Assembly: GCA_038103905.1 (NCBI GenBank)
Contig: JAYNZW010000012.1
Coordinates: 1-36,129, forward strand
Length of the DNA stretch: 36,129 nt
DNA from: CABYIR01 sp038103905
GTDB taxonomy: Bacteria > Pseudomonadota > Alphaproteobacteria > Pelagibacterales > AG-422-B15
Reading direction: 5' to 3'
Numbering within the stretch: the stretch's first letter is position 1; every line of letters begins with the position of its first letter. The position numbers and the translations under genes are program-made. Of the stretch, positions 34,401 to 36,129 are shown one piece after another. The notes under the pieces were generated by a model that was given only the letters and a program-made list of their open reading frames with translations, was not told where the DNA came from and did not search any database.

Positions 34401-35087
34401 ATCGTTGGTGGCCATAAAGTATACCTTCATACTGGTGAATATGAAGATGGTTCTCTGGGAGAGATTTTCATAGATATGCATAAGGAAGGTGCTTTTTTAA
34501 GAAGTTTGATGAACAATTTTGCGATCGCTATTTCAATTGGACTTCAATATGGTGTTCCTCTTGAAGAATATGTTGAAGCCTATACATTTACTAGATTTGA
34601 TCCAGCTGGTGTTGTACAAGGCAACAATAGAATAAAAAATGCAACATCAATCTTAGATTATGTGTTCAGAGAGCTTGCTGTTTCATATTTAGGAAGAAAC
34701 GACTTAGCACATGCAGATGATACGGATGTAGATTTTGCTCTCGGAACAGGAGCAGATGAAGGTACTCTCAAAAATAATGAGATACCCTGGAAATTAGTTA
34801 AAAAAATGTCTAGTCAGGGTTTTCTAAGAGGGAAAGGAACCGATAATCTAATGGTGGTCAATTCATCAGAATCGTATTCTGCAAATAGTGATATTTCTAA
34901 TCAAACTCAAGTTACAGACGCTGTTATTAGCACAACAACCACTGACGAAAGAATGAATCAGATTAAGAATGCAAGAATGATGGGTTATGAAGGGGATGCG
35001 TGTCCAGAGTGTAGTTCTTTTACCCTTGTTAGAAATGGAACATGTCTTAAATGTGATACGTGTGGTGCAACTACAGGGTGCTCTTAA
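31482..35087 (+). CDS. nrdJ: adenosylcobalamin-dependent (class II) ribonucleotide reductase
   Basis: 1,201 residues, full length for the large alphaproteobacterial NrdJ. SNPCSEYMFLDNTACNLASLNL (about 467-488) carries the active-site Asn, Cys and Glu of the N-x-C-x-E type. RNHRRAAYGHEDG and VIAPTGTIGLVMDCDTTGIEPDF follow. The Cys-rich tail CPECSSFTLVRNGTC and KCDTCGATTGCS gives the reducing thiols. It makes deoxyribonucleotides with vitamin B12 and no oxygen requirement, so the cell needs cobalamin. No intein is seen. The stop codon overlaps the convergent aspS stop. Confidence 0.96.
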   Translation: MKIQRHFTEDNQSPYNGINFKKVTSEIKNPDGSLVFKLDNLEVPESWSQVASDIIAQKYFRKAGVPSKLKRKNEKHVPSWLSPREADEEAEDLTYSSEKTSQQVFDRLAGAWTYWGWKGNYFSSEEDAKAFFDEVRFMLATQMIAPNSPQWFNTGLNWAYGIDGPSQGHFYVDNETGKLTRSNSSYERPQPHACFIQSIDDDLVNDGGIMDLWVREARLFKYGSGTGTNFSNLRGSSEGLSGGGKSSGLMSFLKIGDRAAGAIKSGGTTRRAAKMVVVDIDHPDIEEFIKWKVTEEQKVAALVTGSKICSSHLKKIMSACHNCEADGESCFDPKMNPALKREILAAKNNQVPDNYIQRIIHFAKQGYKNIEFETYNTDWDSEAYVTVSGQNSNNSIRVTDDFIHAVQEDKDWSLINRTDGSVNKTIKARDLWDQVGYSAWACADPGIQFHTTINDWHTCPESGEIKASNPCSEYMFLDNTACNLASLNLMTFMDENKSLDTNAFKHAVRLWTLILEISVMMAQFPSKEIAKLSYEYRTLGLGYANLGGFLMSKGVPYDSDEGRSICGAITALMTGMSYATSAEIASELGPFPGYQQNSKNMLRVIRNHRRAAYGHEDGYEDLNINPVPLVIENIRDTNLGIEAQKAWDLAYQEGQKHGYRNAQTTVIAPTGTIGLVMDCDTTGIEPDFAMVKFKKLAGGGYFKIINQTVPKALSELQYTNDEVKDIINYAVGHGTLKDAPGINHESLKEKGFTDEILDILETNLESAFDIKFAFNEFTIGREFCLNTLGVSEEQLSDFSFNMLDFLGFSSVEIEEANTYCCGTMTLEQSPHLKEEHLSVFDCANPCGRIGKRALSVESHIRMMAAAQPFISGAISKTINMPNNANVEECNEAYLLSWKLGTKANALYRDGSKLSQPLASKLVEDDDVTDSEIISDPVNPVEKTINVAQEAANSIVYGSRNKVPDRRKGYIQKAIVGGHKVYLHTGEYEDGSLGEIFIDMHKEGAFLRSLMNNFAIAISIGLQYGVPLEEYVEAYTFTRFDPAGVVQGNNRIKNATSILDYVFRELAVSYLGRNDLAHADDTDVDFALGTGADEGTLKNNEIPWKLVKKMSSQGFLRGKGTDNLMVVNSSESYSANSDISNQTQVTDAVISTTTTDERMNQIKNARMMGYEGDACPECSSFTLVRNGTCLKCDTCGATTGCS

Positions 35088-36129
35088 TCTTTTTTGATAT
35101 TCTTTAATAAAGAGAGCTCGTCCAGTGCATCATCAGGTATATCTGCTGGTGCATTCATCATTAAATCTTGAGCCTGCTGATTCATAGGAAATAATATAAT
35201 TTCTCTGATGTTTTTAACTCCAGCTAATAGCATTACAATTCTGTCTATTCCAGGAGCTATGCCACCGTGTGGAGGTACACCATAAGAAAAGGCATTGACC
35301 ATACCACCAAATTTTTCTATTACATCTTCTTTTTGATAACCAGCAATCTCAAAGGCTTTAAACATAATTTCTGGTACGTGATTCCTAATGGCTCCTGATG
35401 AAAGCTCAACTCCATTACAAACAATATCGTATTGAAAACCTAGAATATCCAATGGATCTTTTTCTTCAAGTGCCTTAAGACCTCCTTGAGGCATCGAAAA
35501 TGGATTATGACTAAAATCTAATTTGTTTGTTTCTTCATTAATTTCAAACATAGGAAAATCTACAATCCAACAGAATTTAAATTTATTTTTTTCAATTAAA
35601 TTAAGCTGTTCTCCAATTAATTCTCTAGCAGACGATGCCAATTTGTAAGCATCTTTTTCATTTGAACATGAGAAAAATAATGCATCGCCAGATTTAACAC
35701 CGCTTTTTTTTGCCATTGAGTCTAAAATTTGAGATGGAATAAATTTTGATATAGGCCCCTTGCCTTCAAGAGATCCGTTATTATCAATAAAGGTAATATA
35801 GCCAAGCCCTGCTGCACCCATTTCTTTTCTAGCCCAATTATTTAAGTTGTCGTAGAAACTCCTTGGCTTGTCTATGACACTTGGAGCTGGTATACCAATT
35901 ACTTTTCCACCTTTTGATATAATTTTTTTAAATGCTTCAAATGAAACTTCATCATTAGAGAATTCTTCAGTTAAATCAGATAAAATGAGAGGGTTTCTTA
36001 AATCAGGTTTATCCGTTCCATATTTTTTTATTGCTTCCTTATATGTAAGTCTTGGGAATGGATATTCAGTAACTTCAAAATTTGAAAACTCTTTAAATAC
36101 ATTATACATGACTGGCTCTATGGCAGAAA
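35084..36129 (-). CDS. aspS: aspartyl-tRNA synthetase, N-terminal part beyond window edge
   Basis: The frame is open through position 36129; a Met at 36109 is internal, since upstream codons continue the family (SAIEPVMYNVF). The visible C-terminal 348 residues include FPRLTYKEAIKKYGTDKPDLRNP, the GAD insert, FSHNPFSMPQGGL and motif 3 HGGIAPGIDRIVMLL with its ATP-binding Arg, ending QDLMMNAPADIPDDALDELSL. It charges tRNA-Asp (or Asp/Asn). Class II synthetase, bacterial type with GAD domain. About 240 N-terminal residues with the anticodon-binding domain lie outside. Confidence 0.96.
   Translation of the reverse strand, partial: SAIEPVMYNVFKEFSNFEVTEYPFPRLTYKEAIKKYGTDKPDLRNPLILSDLTEEFSNDEVSFEAFKKIISKGGKVIGIPAPSVIDKPRSFYDNLNNWARKEMGAAGLGYITFIDNNGSLEGKGPISKFIPSQILDSMAKKSGVKSGDALFFSCSNEKDAYKLASSARELIGEQLNLIEKNKFKFCWIVDFPMFEINEETNKLDFSHNPFSMPQGGLKALEEKDPLDILGFQYDIVCNGVELSSGAIRNHVPEIMFKAFEIAGYQKEDVIEKFGGMVNAFSYGVPPHGGIAPGIDRIVMLLAGVKNIREIILFPMNQQAQDLMMNAPADIPDDALDELSLLKNIKKD

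Noticed and set aside
1..36129. CRISPR arrays, insertion sequences, prophage or integron signatures
   Set aside because: No regularly spaced repeats, transposase or integrase motifs, or terminal inverted repeats were found on either strand.

Overview
The window is AT-rich (roughly one third G+C by eye), densely packed DNA. The gene content is alphaproteobacterial: a DUF1192 protein, the complex I accessory subunit NDUFA12 next to a DUF2155 protein, IscR heading a SUF operon, the prfB-mrcA / rne block, and the M48-aroQ-accB-accC block. Low G+C, very short intergenic gaps, start/stop overlaps and overlapping convergent gene ends point to a streamlined, probably marine, lineage such as SAR11 or the HIMB59/AEGEAN-169 type. 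The sequence alone does not let me choose between these. No transposase, integrase, phage gene, CRISPR array or long repeat was seen.

Layout. Positions 1-8270 are the accessory part. They hold a truncated M20 amidohydrolase, small conserved or unknown proteins, two cupins, a fatty-acid-hydroxylase/SDR pair, two orphan membrane proteins, and a secreted cysteine protein divergent from a secreted serine hydrolase. A methyltransferase with a coupled 34-residue membrane peptide and a divergent SMR-like transporter follow. Positions 8363-15592 (minus strand) form a tight operon: cysE-iscR-sufB-sufC-sufD-sufS-sufU-msrB-sufT-sufA, then tRNA-Lys. It combines cysteine supply (CysE), sulfur mobilisation (SufS/SufU), the scaffold (SufBCD), cluster delivery (SufA/SufT) and repair (MsrB). 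An almost perfect IscR type-1 operator overlaps the cysE promoter.

Positions 15697-24545 hold an alpha/beta hydrolase, anmK, tyrS, and the minus-strand run mrcA-prfB-AsmA-like, with prfB carrying the classic programmed +1 frameshift. Positions 24778-30335 are a plus-strand run rne-M48 protease-aroQ-accB-accC. DUF2155 and NDUFA12 lie convergent to it. The window ends with a class II (B12-dependent) ribonucleotide reductase behind a 301-base leader region, and a partial convergent aspS.

The most interesting points are: (i) a domain normally fused to the N-terminus of a serine hydrolase family seems to be a separate divergent gene whose start codon is one base from that of the hydrolase; (ii) the IscR box, -35 overlap and second palindrome in front of cysE-suf; (iii) an RNase E that lacks the zinc-link cysteines; (iv) several enzymes with a key residue replaced (SMR Glu14 to Val, HSDL2-like SDR Ser to Gly, MsrB without zinc cysteines); and (v) a possible structured RNA ahead of nrdJ. 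I did not find a wholly new multi-gene system that I could defend.
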